DNA from: Deltaproteobacteria bacterium
GTDB lineage: Bacteria > Myxococcota > Polyangia > Polyangiales > B10-G4
DNA length: 6,269 bases
Direction of reading: 5' to 3'
Assembly: GCA_019312705.1 (NCBI GenBank)
Contig: JAFDCW010000287.1
Span: 1-6,269 of the forward strand
The translations under genes and the position numbers were made by a program. The notes beneath the pieces were generated by a model. It worked only from the letters and a program-made list of their open reading frames with translations. It made no database searches and was not told where the DNA came from. Shown piece after piece: positions 1-5,886 of the stretch. Position 1 is the first letter of the stretch. The number at the start of each line of letters is the position of its first letter.

Positions 1-591
1 GATGACGAGTTCTGGAGCGCCGTCCGCGGCCAAGGCTTCCCCGAAGCGCGGTACCGCGGCGACGTCCGGCGTCAGCTCCTCCGCCTCAAGGTGCTCAATA
101 CGCGTGCCCGGGGCCGGGTCAACATCACAGAGACCGACGTCGAAGGGCGCTATCGTCAGCTGGTCCGTGATCAGGACGCCGGCGCCTGCTTCGAAGTACA
201 GATGATCGTCGTCCCCTTCTCCCCGGCAGCGACGGCGACGGAGGTCGCAGAAGCCCGCCGGCAGGCCGAAGAGATCCACGGCCAGGCGACGCCGGACAAT
301 TTCGCGGATCACGGAGGTCGGGATCTCGGGCGGGTCTGCGAAGGGGATCTTCAGCCCGCGCTCATGCAGGTGCTCACCGGGGCGAGCCCCGGCGACATCA
401 CCGAGCCCGTCACTGTCGGCAACGGCTTCGTTCTGCTGCACGTGACGAGCCGGGCGGCCAGCAACGTGCCCCCCTACGCCCAGGTCCGACAGCGCATGTA
501 CCAGCAGATGATGCAGGAAGCGATGCAGCGCCAAGAGCGCATCTTCCTCGATGAGCTGAAGCGCGACGCAGTCATCGACCGCAGGCTGTAG
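1..591 (+). CDS. SurA/parvulin-family peptidyl-prolyl isomerase or periplasmic chaperone, C-terminal part (5' end outside window)
   Basis: The reading frame is open from base 1 to TAG at 589-591, giving 196 residues, and the start lies upstream. Members of this family escort outer-membrane proteins through the periplasm, and some isomerise X-Pro bonds. Residues 1-60 resemble the end of the SurA chaperone domain, with the pattern YRGDVRRQLLRLK followed by VNITETDVEGRY. Residues 64-149 resemble a parvulin domain: GGRDLGRVCEGDL at 105-117, then GDITEPV at 131-137 and GFVLLHV at 142-148. A charged, Met/Gln-rich helix ends the protein, as in SurA. The parvulin domain is unusual. The family's H-I-L strand motif reads Q-M-I here (M68), and only about three residues separate F101 from the GG pair, where the family normally has a longer loop carrying an active-site Asp or Cys. 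It is probably a chaperone with little isomerase activity. The family call is firm; the loss of activity is inferred. Confidence 0.82.
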   Translation, partial: DDEFWSAVRGQGFPEARYRGDVRRQLLRLKVLNTRARGRVNITETDVEGRYRQLVRDQDAGACFEVQMIVVPFSPAATATEVAEARRQAEEIHGQATPDNFADHGGRDLGRVCEGDLQPALMQVLTGASPGDITEPVTVGNGFVLLHVTSRAASNVPPYAQVRQRMYQQMMQEAMQRQERIFLDELKRDAVIDRRL

Positions 592-605
592 CGGCGCTAG
601 CCTTT
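583..605 (+). terminator. Possible hairpin terminator spanning two convergent stop codons
   Basis: AGGCT (583-587) pairs with AGCCT (599-603), and AGC (590-592) pairs with GCT (596-598) around a GGC loop, leaving a two-base bulge at 588-589. The hairpin covers both stop codons (589-591 on plus, 597-599 on minus). Only TTT follows on the plus strand and there is no T-run in the other direction, so as an intrinsic terminator it is weak. It could act mainly as an RNA-end or read-through barrier between the convergent genes. Confidence 0.28.
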
Positions 606-1823
606 CGCGACCTCGTGCAAGAAGCCCGCGAGGGCCCGAGTGCGGCGGCGGAGACTATCGAGGCTCGACCACTCTTCGGGGCTATGAAAGCGCTTCCCGT
701 ACGGACCGAGGCCGTCGATGACCGCCACGCCCGCGGCGCTCAGAATATTGGCGTCGGAACCACCACCCTGGAGCGGTGCTTCGCCGACCCCCAGGCCCGC
801 CTCGTCCGCGTGCCGCTCGTACCTCCGCCGGAGCGCGTCGGTATCGCCCGAGGGCTCCATCGGCGGCCGACTGACGCCGCCTTCGAGGCGAAGGGTGCAC
901 CCCTCGACGGATGGGGGAAGCTCGAGTCGCAGCGCCTCTTCGATTTGTGCCAACGCCTCGTCCCCGTCAACGGACCGCTCGAAGCGCAGGTCGAGCTCCG
1001 CCGTGGCGTGGCCCGGCACGGTGTTCTTCGATGTTCCGCCCCGGATGAGCCCGACGTTGACGGTGACACCGCGGTCGTAATCGGTGATCGCCTCGAGTCG
1101 CGGGACCAAGAGGGCGAGGGCGTGGATGGCGTTCTTGCCTTCGCGGTGGTGAAGGCCCGCGTGCACCGCGTGGCCCGTCACCGAGACCCGGAAGAATGCC
1201 GTGCCCTTCCGGTGGGTCACGATGAGGTCTTCCTCCCGCCCGGCCTCGAATACCAAAGCTTCGGAGGCCCGCTTCGCTTCGCGCTGGATCAGGATGCGGC
1301 TCGATGGTGAGCCGACCTCTTCGTCGGTCGTGACGAGGAATCGCGCTCGAAGAGCGCGGCGGGCGGCAGGGTCAACGGCGCCGAGGGCGCGCAGAGCGAA
1401 GAGCACCGACGAGAGCCCGGACTTCATATCGAGGACCCCGGGGCCACGGATCACGTCACCGTCCCGGGAGAACTCCAGAAATCCCTCGCTGCGGGGAAAA
1501 ACCGTGTCGACGTGACCGACGAGGAGCAGCGCCTGGTCATCGCCTTTTGCGTCGGCACGGCGGGCGGCCTCGGTGGAATACACGCGGTGGTCGGCATAGG
1601 AGCCCTCGGTTGGCTCGTGGAGTTCCCGAGACAGCCCCAGCGCTTCGGCCTCGGCGTCGAGGAGCCCGGCGGCCGCCTCCACATCCTCAGGCTCCCGACT
1701 GCAGCTCGGCTGCTGCACCAAACGCCGAAGGAACGGCACCTGGGCGGCCTCGAACGAGGCGTCCACGGACACGTCGAGCAGATGCGAGGGGTCGTCCACG
1801 GGGCCGTCCGATGGGTCGTCCAT
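597..1823 (-). CDS. M20-family zinc metallopeptidase, carboxypeptidase G2 / glutamate carboxypeptidase type
   Basis: This 408-residue protein matches M20 peptidases, which use two zinc ions to remove C-terminal amino acids (often Glu) or deacylate amino acids. The metal and catalytic residues are all visible: H104 and D106 in GHVDTVFP, bridging D132 in GPGVLDMKSG, the catalytic/metal pair E168-E169 in TTDEEVGS, E193 in VFEAG, and H380 in KRFHSPEEW. The dimerisation (lid) domain spans about 206-315 and carries H221 (GHAVHAG), N267 (SKNTVPG) and R280, which fit the substrate-carboxylate contacts of carboxypeptidase G2. GGGSDAN at 353-359 is also typical. No signal peptide is seen, so it is probably cytoplasmic, unlike the secreted Pseudomonas enzyme. 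The ATG is the only Met before M133. It lacks a good Shine-Dalgarno site, and about 20 residues precede the conserved fold. The exact substrate cannot be read from sequence. Confidence 0.9.
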   Translation of the reverse strand: MDDPSDGPVDDPSHLLDVSVDASFEAAQVPFLRRLVQQPSCSREPEDVEAAAGLLDAEAEALGLSRELHEPTEGSYADHRVYSTEAARRADAKGDDQALLLVGHVDTVFPRSEGFLEFSRDGDVIRGPGVLDMKSGLSSVLFALRALGAVDPAARRALRARFLVTTDEEVGSPSSRILIQREAKRASEALVFEAGREEDLIVTHRKGTAFFRVSVTGHAVHAGLHHREGKNAIHALALLVPRLEAITDYDRGVTVNVGLIRGGTSKNTVPGHATAELDLRFERSVDGDEALAQIEEALRLELPPSVEGCTLRLEGGVSRPPMEPSGDTDALRRRYERHADEAGLGVGEAPLQGGGSDANILSAAGVAVIDGLGPYGKRFHSPEEWSSLDSLRRRTRALAGFLHEVAKG

Positions 1824-1842
1824 CGAATCGAGCCTACACGTT

Positions 1843-1872
1843 TTGGATTCTCGCTGCCCCCGGGAGTAAGAT
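1843..1872 (+). promoter_or_regulatory. Weak candidate sigma70-like promoter for the plus-strand operon
   Basis: The 80-bp spacer between the divergent peptidase and oxidoreductase genes must hold promoters for both directions if they are transcribed separately. On the plus strand, TTGGAT (1843-1848) and TAAGAT (1867-1872) each match 4 of 6 consensus bases, with an 18-bp spacer. Transcription would then begin near 1879-1881, about 24 bases before the ATG at 1904 and almost on a GTG at 1880. Nothing better than 3 of 6 was seen for the minus-strand -10. This is pattern matching only; the host's promoter consensus is unknown. Confidence 0.22.
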
Positions 1873-1903
1873 TGCCACCGTGTCCGCCCTCGGCCCTGCC
1901 CCG

Positions 1904-2548
1904 ATGAAGACGAAGGTCCTCGACGCCATGCCCCTCGGCGAGGGGCAGACCCGCCTCATCCTCGAGGACGCCGGGGGCTGCCTCGCAGCCCACATCCAGC
2001 CCGGTCAGTACTGCATGCTCGGTTTGGCCGACGGCCCCGCCACTGCCTTCGCCTTGATGAGCACGCCGAATGAGGCGTCCCTCTCATTTCTGATTCGGGA
2101 CCGGGGCGAGCCCGGCCAGAGCCTCGCCGCCGCCCGGCCCGGAGATGAGGTGGAAGTCGGCAGCCCCGAGGGGCCGGGCTTCGATCTCGCCGCCTGCGCG
2201 GGGCGCGACGTGGTCCTCGTCGCCACGGGCACCGGCATCGCCCCAATTCGAGCCGCGCTCACCTCGATGCTCCAGGACCGAGGCACCTACGGCGCGATTT
2301 CGCTCTACTACGGCCTCCGAAACCGAAGCCACAGCGCCGTCGAAGAAGAACTCCCGGCGTGGATCGAGGCAGGTATCTGCATACGTTTGCACTTCTCGGA
2401 CACCTCTGAAGGCTACGTGCAGGACCGAGTCGCGGACGAACTCGCCGAACCCTCGACGAGGGCCTACGTCGTCGCCGGCCACCGCGGGGTCGCCGAGGCG
2501 ATCCGGGCCCACGCAAACGGCCAGGGTCCTGTGGTCGAAAACCTCTAA
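1904..2548 (+). CDS. Ferredoxin-reductase-fold FAD/NAD(P)-binding oxidoreductase, compact form
   Basis: The 214-residue product has the two-domain layout of ferredoxin-NADP reductases. An N-terminal FAD-type barrel (about 1-95) carries PGQY at 33-36 and GEPGQSL at 68-74. A C-terminal nucleotide-binding domain carries VATGTGIAPIRA at 106-117, YYGLRNR at 135-141, a YVQDRV segment at 171-176 and AGH at 191-193, where most relatives have C-G-P. The usual FAD signature R-x-Y-S/T reads T-A-F-A at 47-50. I recall a plant/bacterial subfamily with a similar A-F run, so this may be a subfamily trait. Electron donor and acceptor are unknown, and no iron-sulphur motif is present. The first strand fits a start at ATG 1904. 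GTG 1880 would add 8 residues and has GGGAG 13 bases upstream, so it remains possible. The DUF4178 gene starts 3 bp after the stop, which suggests co-transcription and a redox role in that system (inference). Confidence 0.8.
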   Translation: MKTKVLDAMPLGEGQTRLILEDAGGCLAAHIQPGQYCMLGLADGPATAFALMSTPNEASLSFLIRDRGEPGQSLAAARPGDEVEVGSPEGPGFDLAACAGRDVVLVATGTGIAPIRAALTSMLQDRGTYGAISLYYGLRNRSHSAVEEELPAWIEAGICIRLHFSDTSEGYVQDRVADELAEPSTRAYVVAGHRGVAEAIRAHANGQGPVVENL

Positions 2549-2551
2549 TCG

Positions 2552-4564
2552 GTGATACAAACCCTCTCGGTGGAGGGTGGAAGAAAAGCAGAGTGCCCCA
2601 ACTGCGGGGGTCCGATCGCTTGGCGCCTCGGCGCTTCGGCGGCCCAGGTGTGCCCGTTCTGCTCGTTCACCGTCGTACGCACCGACCGTGACCTCTCGGT
2701 CATCGGCAAGGTCGCCGACCTGGTGCCGACAGCGGCGCCGATCACTGTCGGCGACCACGGAAAAATCGGCGAGACCGGCTTCCAGGTCGCCGGTCGCCTC
2801 CAGCTCGACCACGGCAAGGGCCCCTGGGACGAGTGGTACGTCGGCCTCGACGGCGGCCGCTGGGCGTGGCTCGCACGGGCCCAAGGGCACTGGTACCTGA
2901 CCTTCCCGGTGCAAACCTCGGGGCTGCCCACCTGGGAGCAGATGGCCCCCGGCAACAGCGGCAAGCTCGCCGGCGGCGGCGAGCACGAGTGGACGGCGGT
3001 CGAGCGGGGCGAGTCTCAGATGGTCAGCGCCGAAGGAGAGCTGCCCTACCCCACCCGGCCCGGCGAACGGGGGCGCTACGTCGACCTCCAGGCTGCCGGC
3101 GGTGGTTTCGCCACCATCGACTACGGAGACGGCAGCGAGGCACCGCACTTCTACGTCGGCCAGCAATACGAAGCCGAGCAAATCACCTGGACCCAGGCCG
3201 CCATGGGGCCTCGGCCAACGGAAAAGGTCGCCGTCGACAAGCTCCGGTGCCCCACCTGCGGCGGCCCCGTGCCCATCATGGTTCCGGACAAGACCGAACG
3301 CGCTGCGTGTCCGGCCTGCAACTCCCTCCTCGACTTCTCCCAAGGCGCGCTCTCGTTCCTGAGCCAGCTCAACCAGAGCGGGGACATCAGCCCCTACATC
3401 CCCCTCGGCACCCGGGGCACGCTCCTCGGAGAAGAGGTCATGTGCATTGGCTTCATGGTGCGCGAGACCACCATCGAAGGCGTGAACTACGCGTGGCGCG
3501 AGTACCTGCTGCACGCCGAGGGCGGTTACCGGTGGATCCTCGAAGACTCGGGGAACTTCACCGTCCTCCAGGCCGCCAACCCCGCCGAGGTTCGAGTCGA
3601 AGGCGGCGGCACGATCTACGGCGGGCGCAAGCACAAGCTCTTCTCGACCGCCTTCGTCGTCGTCCGCTACGTCATCGGCGAGTTCTATTGGCAGGTCAAC
3701 GTCGGCGATAGGTCCGACGCGACGGACTACGTCGACCCTCCCTTCATCTTGAGCGAGGAGCGCACCGCGAAGGAGGTCAACTGGTCCTCGGGGCGGTACC
3801 TGCCGAGTGAAGAGATCTGGAAGGCCTTCTCCCTGCCGGGCTCCCCGCCCCCGTCAACGGACGTCGCCCCGGCCCAGCCCAACCCGATCTCCCTGAAATT
3901 CCCGATGGTCTTCTCGGCGGTGGCCATCGCGCTGCTCGCGGCGGTCTTCTTCCTGACCCAGCGGCCGGTGCCTACCCAGGTCCTCTTCGATTCCCCCCTC
4001 ACGATGCCCGCGGTAGCGGAGCAGTCGATGGTCACCCGAGGCAACGCCAGCGCGACGACCATCGCGACGACTGGCGCCATCGTTTCGTCCTCTGGGCCGA
4101 CCGTGAACGTCTCCTACTCGCCGACGTTCACGGTGCCAGAAGGCGCGGCCACCCTCCGGGTCGCCATCACCAGCAACATGGGCAACGGCTGGATTGGCAT
4201 CGCCTGCGCCCTGGTCGACGAAGGCACCGGGACCACCACCGAGTTTCTCCTCGAGCAAGACCTCTTTCACGACCCCCGCCCGGCGGTGCACGCCGCCGGG
4301 AGCAGCACGGCGATCGAGGTCGGCAACCTCACGCCCGGGCAGTACAGCCTGCGCATGGATTCACGCTGGGCGCGCAAGGCATCGACCGCCGGGGGCGCCC
4401 CACCGACGGCGAACATCCGCGTATCGACCTACGACGCGGCGGGCGACGCCAACCAATCGTGTTGCTGCGTGGCCGGCTTCGTGCTCATTCTTCCCCTGCC
4501 CTTCGCCTTCGTCCGGCGGCGCCTTTTCGAAGGCCGGCGCTGGCGTAACTCGAACATCGGCTAA
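2552..4564 (+). CDS. Double zinc-ribbon/DUF4178 protein with C-terminal membrane-anchored extracytoplasmic domain
   Basis: This is a 670-residue multidomain protein. Zinc ribbon 1 uses C15/C18 and C34/C37, followed by a DUF4178 unit with its W-x-E-W-Y...W-x-W-L-A...GHW core at 92-114. Zinc ribbon 2 uses C233/C236 and C253/C256, followed by a second DUF4178 unit: YAWREYLL at 313-320, GYRWIL at 325-330 and a DYVDPPFILSEE stretch at 392-403. A Pro-rich linker (430-445) leads to a transmembrane segment at about 450-468. An extracytoplasmic beta-rich domain follows (471-633), then a second hydrophobic segment (637-655) opening with three consecutive cysteines, and an Arg-rich tail. The N-terminal half should be cytoplasmic. 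The biochemical function of DUF4178 is not known to me. GTG 2552 is chosen because it lies 3 bp after the upstream stop and keeps zinc ribbon 1 intact; GTG 2570 would also do. The outer domain is homologous to the protein encoded at 4833-5579. Confidence 0.85.
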   Translation: MIQTLSVEGGRKAECPNCGGPIAWRLGASAAQVCPFCSFTVVRTDRDLSVIGKVADLVPTAAPITVGDHGKIGETGFQVAGRLQLDHGKGPWDEWYVGLDGGRWAWLARAQGHWYLTFPVQTSGLPTWEQMAPGNSGKLAGGGEHEWTAVERGESQMVSAEGELPYPTRPGERGRYVDLQAAGGGFATIDYGDGSEAPHFYVGQQYEAEQITWTQAAMGPRPTEKVAVDKLRCPTCGGPVPIMVPDKTERAACPACNSLLDFSQGALSFLSQLNQSGDISPYIPLGTRGTLLGEEVMCIGFMVRETTIEGVNYAWREYLLHAEGGYRWILEDSGNFTVLQAANPAEVRVEGGGTIYGGRKHKLFSTAFVVVRYVIGEFYWQVNVGDRSDATDYVDPPFILSEERTAKEVNWSSGRYLPSEEIWKAFSLPGSPPPSTDVAPAQPNPISLKFPMVFSAVAIALLAAVFFLTQRPVPTQVLFDSPLTMPAVAEQSMVTRGNASATTIATTGAIVSSSGPTVNVSYSPTFTVPEGAATLRVAITSNMGNGWIGIACALVDEGTGTTTEFLLEQDLFHDPRPAVHAAGSSTAIEVGNLTPGQYSLRMDSRWARKASTAGGAPPTANIRVSTYDAAGDANQSCCCVAGFVLILPLPFAFVRRRLFEGRRWRNSNIG

Positions 4565-4570
4565 ACGCCC

Positions 4571-4870
4571 GTGCTGCGCATCATTCTCTACTCAGTCTTT
4601 GGACTCTCGATCATCGGCGCCTACGGCGTGGCCTCGATGGGGGCCACCGACATGAGCTCGGTGCCGACCCAGCGCGCGTCGGTGCCGGCCCAATACCGGG
4701 CGGCGGGGGCCTGGCGGAGCTCGCCGATGGTCTGGCGTACCGGATTCCACGGCCCGGCTGCGTACGTTCCACCCAACATCAACACGGGCAGCAGCGGCGG
4801 CAGCAGCGGGAGCAGTGGCGGCGGGACATACGGTGTCGGATATTACGGCGGGTTCGGCGGCGGCAAGTGA
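4571..4870 (+). CDS. Small membrane or exported protein with Gly/Ser-rich C-terminal tail, unknown family
   Basis: I do not recognise this 99-residue protein. It begins with a hydrophobic segment (residues 2-22, LRIILYSVFGLSIIGAYGV), either a transmembrane anchor or an uncleaved signal. There is no lipobox cysteine; the protein contains no cysteine at all. Residues 25-70 are polar and Pro/Ala-rich, with the aromatic patch WRSSPMVWRTGFHG at 48-61. Residues 73-99 are almost only Gly, Ser and Tyr, ending YYGGFGGGK. It should sit in the membrane with its low-complexity tail outside or in the periplasm. The GTG start is 6 bp after the stop of the DUF4178 gene and has no clear Shine-Dalgarno site, so translational coupling is likely. 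The tail recalls Gly/Ser-rich tails of some small envelope proteins near DUF350 genes, but I see no alignable homology. Reality as a gene is supported by its position, the N-terminal hydrophobic segment and the operon spacing. Confidence 0.65.
   Translation: MLRIILYSVFGLSIIGAYGVASMGATDMSSVPTQRASVPAQYRAAGAWRSSPMVWRTGFHGPAAYVPPNINTGSSGGSSGSSGGGTYGVGYYGGFGGGK
4787..4825 (+). repeat. In-frame GGC/AGC codon repeat encoding the Gly/Ser tail
   Basis: Thirteen successive codons are GGN or AGY (ggc agc agc ggc ggc agc agc and so on), encoding residues 73-85 of the 99-residue protein. The tract is low-complexity and prone to slippage, so tail length may vary between strains. A length change that is not a multiple of three would also alter how this gene ends relative to the overlapping start of the next gene. 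Confidence 0.7.
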
Positions 4871-5579
4871 ACTGAAGCGGGCATGGGCGGTCGCCGGGGT
4901 CCTCCTGGTGCTGCTGCTCACGGTCGCCTGGTTCGTCGAGCTCAGCCGGGACACCCGCGTCCTGGTCGACGGCCCCTTGGCCCTGCCCTCGATGCCCGCC
5001 TCCGAAGCTCGGCTCTCCGAGGACGGCCTGGTCGACAACGCCGTCATGCTCACCCCGGCGTTCACCATCGAGGCCCCGACGACTCTCACGATGACCCTCC
5101 GCCGGGACGCCAGCGAGGGCTGGGTGGGCGTGAATCTCGCCCTCATCGAGGAAACGACGGGGGAGATCCGGCAGCTCGGCCTCGGGACCGAGGTCCGCCA
5201 GACCGTCGGAGCGGACCTCGAAGCCCAACGCGAGTCCACGGTCCTCGTCGACCGGGTGGCGGCGGGGCGGTACGTGGTGAGGGTTGCCCCGGGGTGGGAG
5301 CCTCTGGGCCAGGTGGGGACTGCCGGAGCGAGCGACCAAGACGAAGGACCCCGCATCGCGCTGTCCCCCCCGGCCGCCTCCCTGCGCATCGTCGAAGGGC
5401 GAAGCAGCCACTGGGGCCTCGCATTCGCGGCCCTAATGCTGCTTCTTCCGGCCCTGGTCATGTCCATCCGCTCGGCCCTGTCCCGTCGAGCGGCCGGCGG
5501 AGCCGCTAAGACTACCGCGTCAACCGCCCCTCAAGCGGATCAGAGCGGTGAGACGGGTGACGGGACCCTCGATTCCTGA
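4833..5579 (+). CDS. Two-TM membrane protein with extracytoplasmic domain paralogous to the DUF4178 protein's C-terminal domain
   Basis: The predicted 248-residue protein has a short cytoplasmic N-terminus, a transmembrane segment at 19-37, an outward-facing beta-rich domain (38-192), a second transmembrane segment (195-212) and an Ala/Thr-rich cytoplasmic tail. The outer domain matches the C-terminal domain of the upstream DUF4178 protein at several anchors: VLVDGPLALP at 43-52, TPAFT at 74-78, GWVGV...ALIEE at 96-107 and GRYVVR...W at 145-155. The two proteins are therefore paralogous here and may pair in one complex (inference). I know no named family. No ATG is available before the first membrane segment. 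GTG 4833 is preferred because GGGA lies 6 bases upstream; GTG 4815 adds six residues but its GGGAG is only two bases away. Either start overlaps the preceding gene out of frame, by 38 or 56 bases. Confidence 0.75.
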   Translation: MSDITAGSAAASELKRAWAVAGVLLVLLLTVAWFVELSRDTRVLVDGPLALPSMPASEARLSEDGLVDNAVMLTPAFTIEAPTTLTMTLRRDASEGWVGVNLALIEETTGEIRQLGLGTEVRQTVGADLEAQRESTVLVDRVAAGRYVVRVAPGWEPLGQVGTAGASDQDEGPRIALSPPAASLRIVEGRSSHWGLAFAALMLLLPALVMSIRSALSRRAAGGAAKTTASTAPQADQSGETGDGTLDS

Positions 5580-5600
5580 TACCCATACGCGGCCGCAAGG

Positions 5601-5618
5601 GCAGAAGCGGCAGAAGCG
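5601..5618 (+). repeat. Short tandem repeat, two copies of GCAGAAGCG
   Basis: Two perfect adjacent copies of a 9-base unit lie in the 60-bp gap before the DUF350 gene, the only gap of any size inside the operon. No stem-loop or clear promoter is seen with it. It may be chance or a small binding site; nothing in the sequence decides between these. Confidence 0.3.
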
Positions 5619-5623
5619 GCGAT

Positions 5624-5629
5624 AGGGGA
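5624..5629 (+). promoter_or_regulatory. Strong ribosome binding site for the DUF350 gene
   Basis: AGGGGA lies 10 bases before ATG 5640. It is the clearest Shine-Dalgarno site in the window; the other plus-strand operon genes have weak or no visible sites. It fixes the DUF350 start and suggests that this gene is translated independently and perhaps more strongly than its neighbours. Confidence 0.6.
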
Positions 5630-5639
5630 ACGACCGAGC

Positions 5640-5864
5640 ATGGATATCAACTGGGTAGAGCTCATCAGCGCCGCCGTCTCTTCGGTGCTCTTCACGTTCA
5701 TCGGCCTCATGTTCTTCGCGGTCTCCTTCTTGGTCATCTCCAAGGTGGTCCCGTTCTCGATGCGCAAAGAGATCGAAGAGGACCAGAACGTCGCCCTCGG
5801 CGTGATCATCGGTTCGGTCATCATCGGCATCGCGATGATCGTCTCGGCCGCGCTCCTGGGTTGA
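5640..5864 (+). CDS. DUF350 family small inner-membrane protein
   Basis: This 74-residue protein has two membrane segments (about 9-34 and 52-73) joined by a charged loop, RKEIEEDQN at 42-50. The [16 protein letters not shown] stretch is the hallmark of DUF350 (PF03994 from memory). It is a single-unit version; the better known YjfL-type proteins are roughly twice as long with two units. The acidic loop next to an isoleucine/glycine helix is the conserved part and may mediate ion or partner interactions, but no function is established. The ATG is well supported by AGGGGA ten bases upstream. It lies 60 bp after the two-TM protein gene and 22 bp before the SpeE-like gene. DUF350 genes next to spermidine-synthase-like membrane proteins are a recurring arrangement as I recall it, and the present order agrees. 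Confidence 0.9.
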   Translation: MDINWVELISAAVSSVLFTFIGLMFFAVSFLVISKVVPFSMRKEIEEDQNVALGVIIGSVIIGIAMIVSAALLG

Positions 5865-5886
5865 CGCCCGCAGTCGGCGCCGGGCA

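Noticed and set aside
615..1310. Plus-strand open frame of 231 codons opposite the M20 peptidase
   Set aside because: The minus strand shows every M20 metal ligand in order; the plus-strand translation has no recognisable motif.
1547..1903. Upstream extension of the oxidoreductase frame
   Set aside because: It runs antisense through the peptidase N-terminus, is Arg/Pro-rich, and precedes the first strand of the reductase fold. Only the short GTG 1880 alternative is credible.
2084..3634. Long open frame of 516 codons on the minus strand, opposite the oxidoreductase and DUF4178 genes
   Set aside because: It lies antisense to two well-supported genes, its translation shows no family motifs, and long antisense frames are common in high-GC DNA.
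2833..3711. Plus-strand frame of 292 codons inside the DUF4178 gene
   Set aside because: It is an Arg/His/Pro-rich frameshift shadow; the true frame carries zinc ribbons and both DUF4178 units.
4462..4470. Three adjacent cysteines (residues 637-639 of the DUF4178 protein) as a lipobox or metal site
   Set aside because: They precede an internal hydrophobic segment far from the N-terminus, so they cannot be a lipoprotein signal. A metal role cannot be supported from sequence alone.
4592..5467. Minus-strand open frames opposite the Gly/Ser and two-TM genes, up to 291 codons
   Set aside because: The translations are Arg/Ser/Thr/Ala-rich shadows without domains, and the plus strand has membrane segments and a paralogous domain.
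5580..5639. Possible internal promoter or operator in the 60-bp gap before DUF350
   Set aside because: Apart from the tandem 9-base repeat and the ribosome site, no -35/-10 pair or inverted repeat stood out, so no promoter is claimed.
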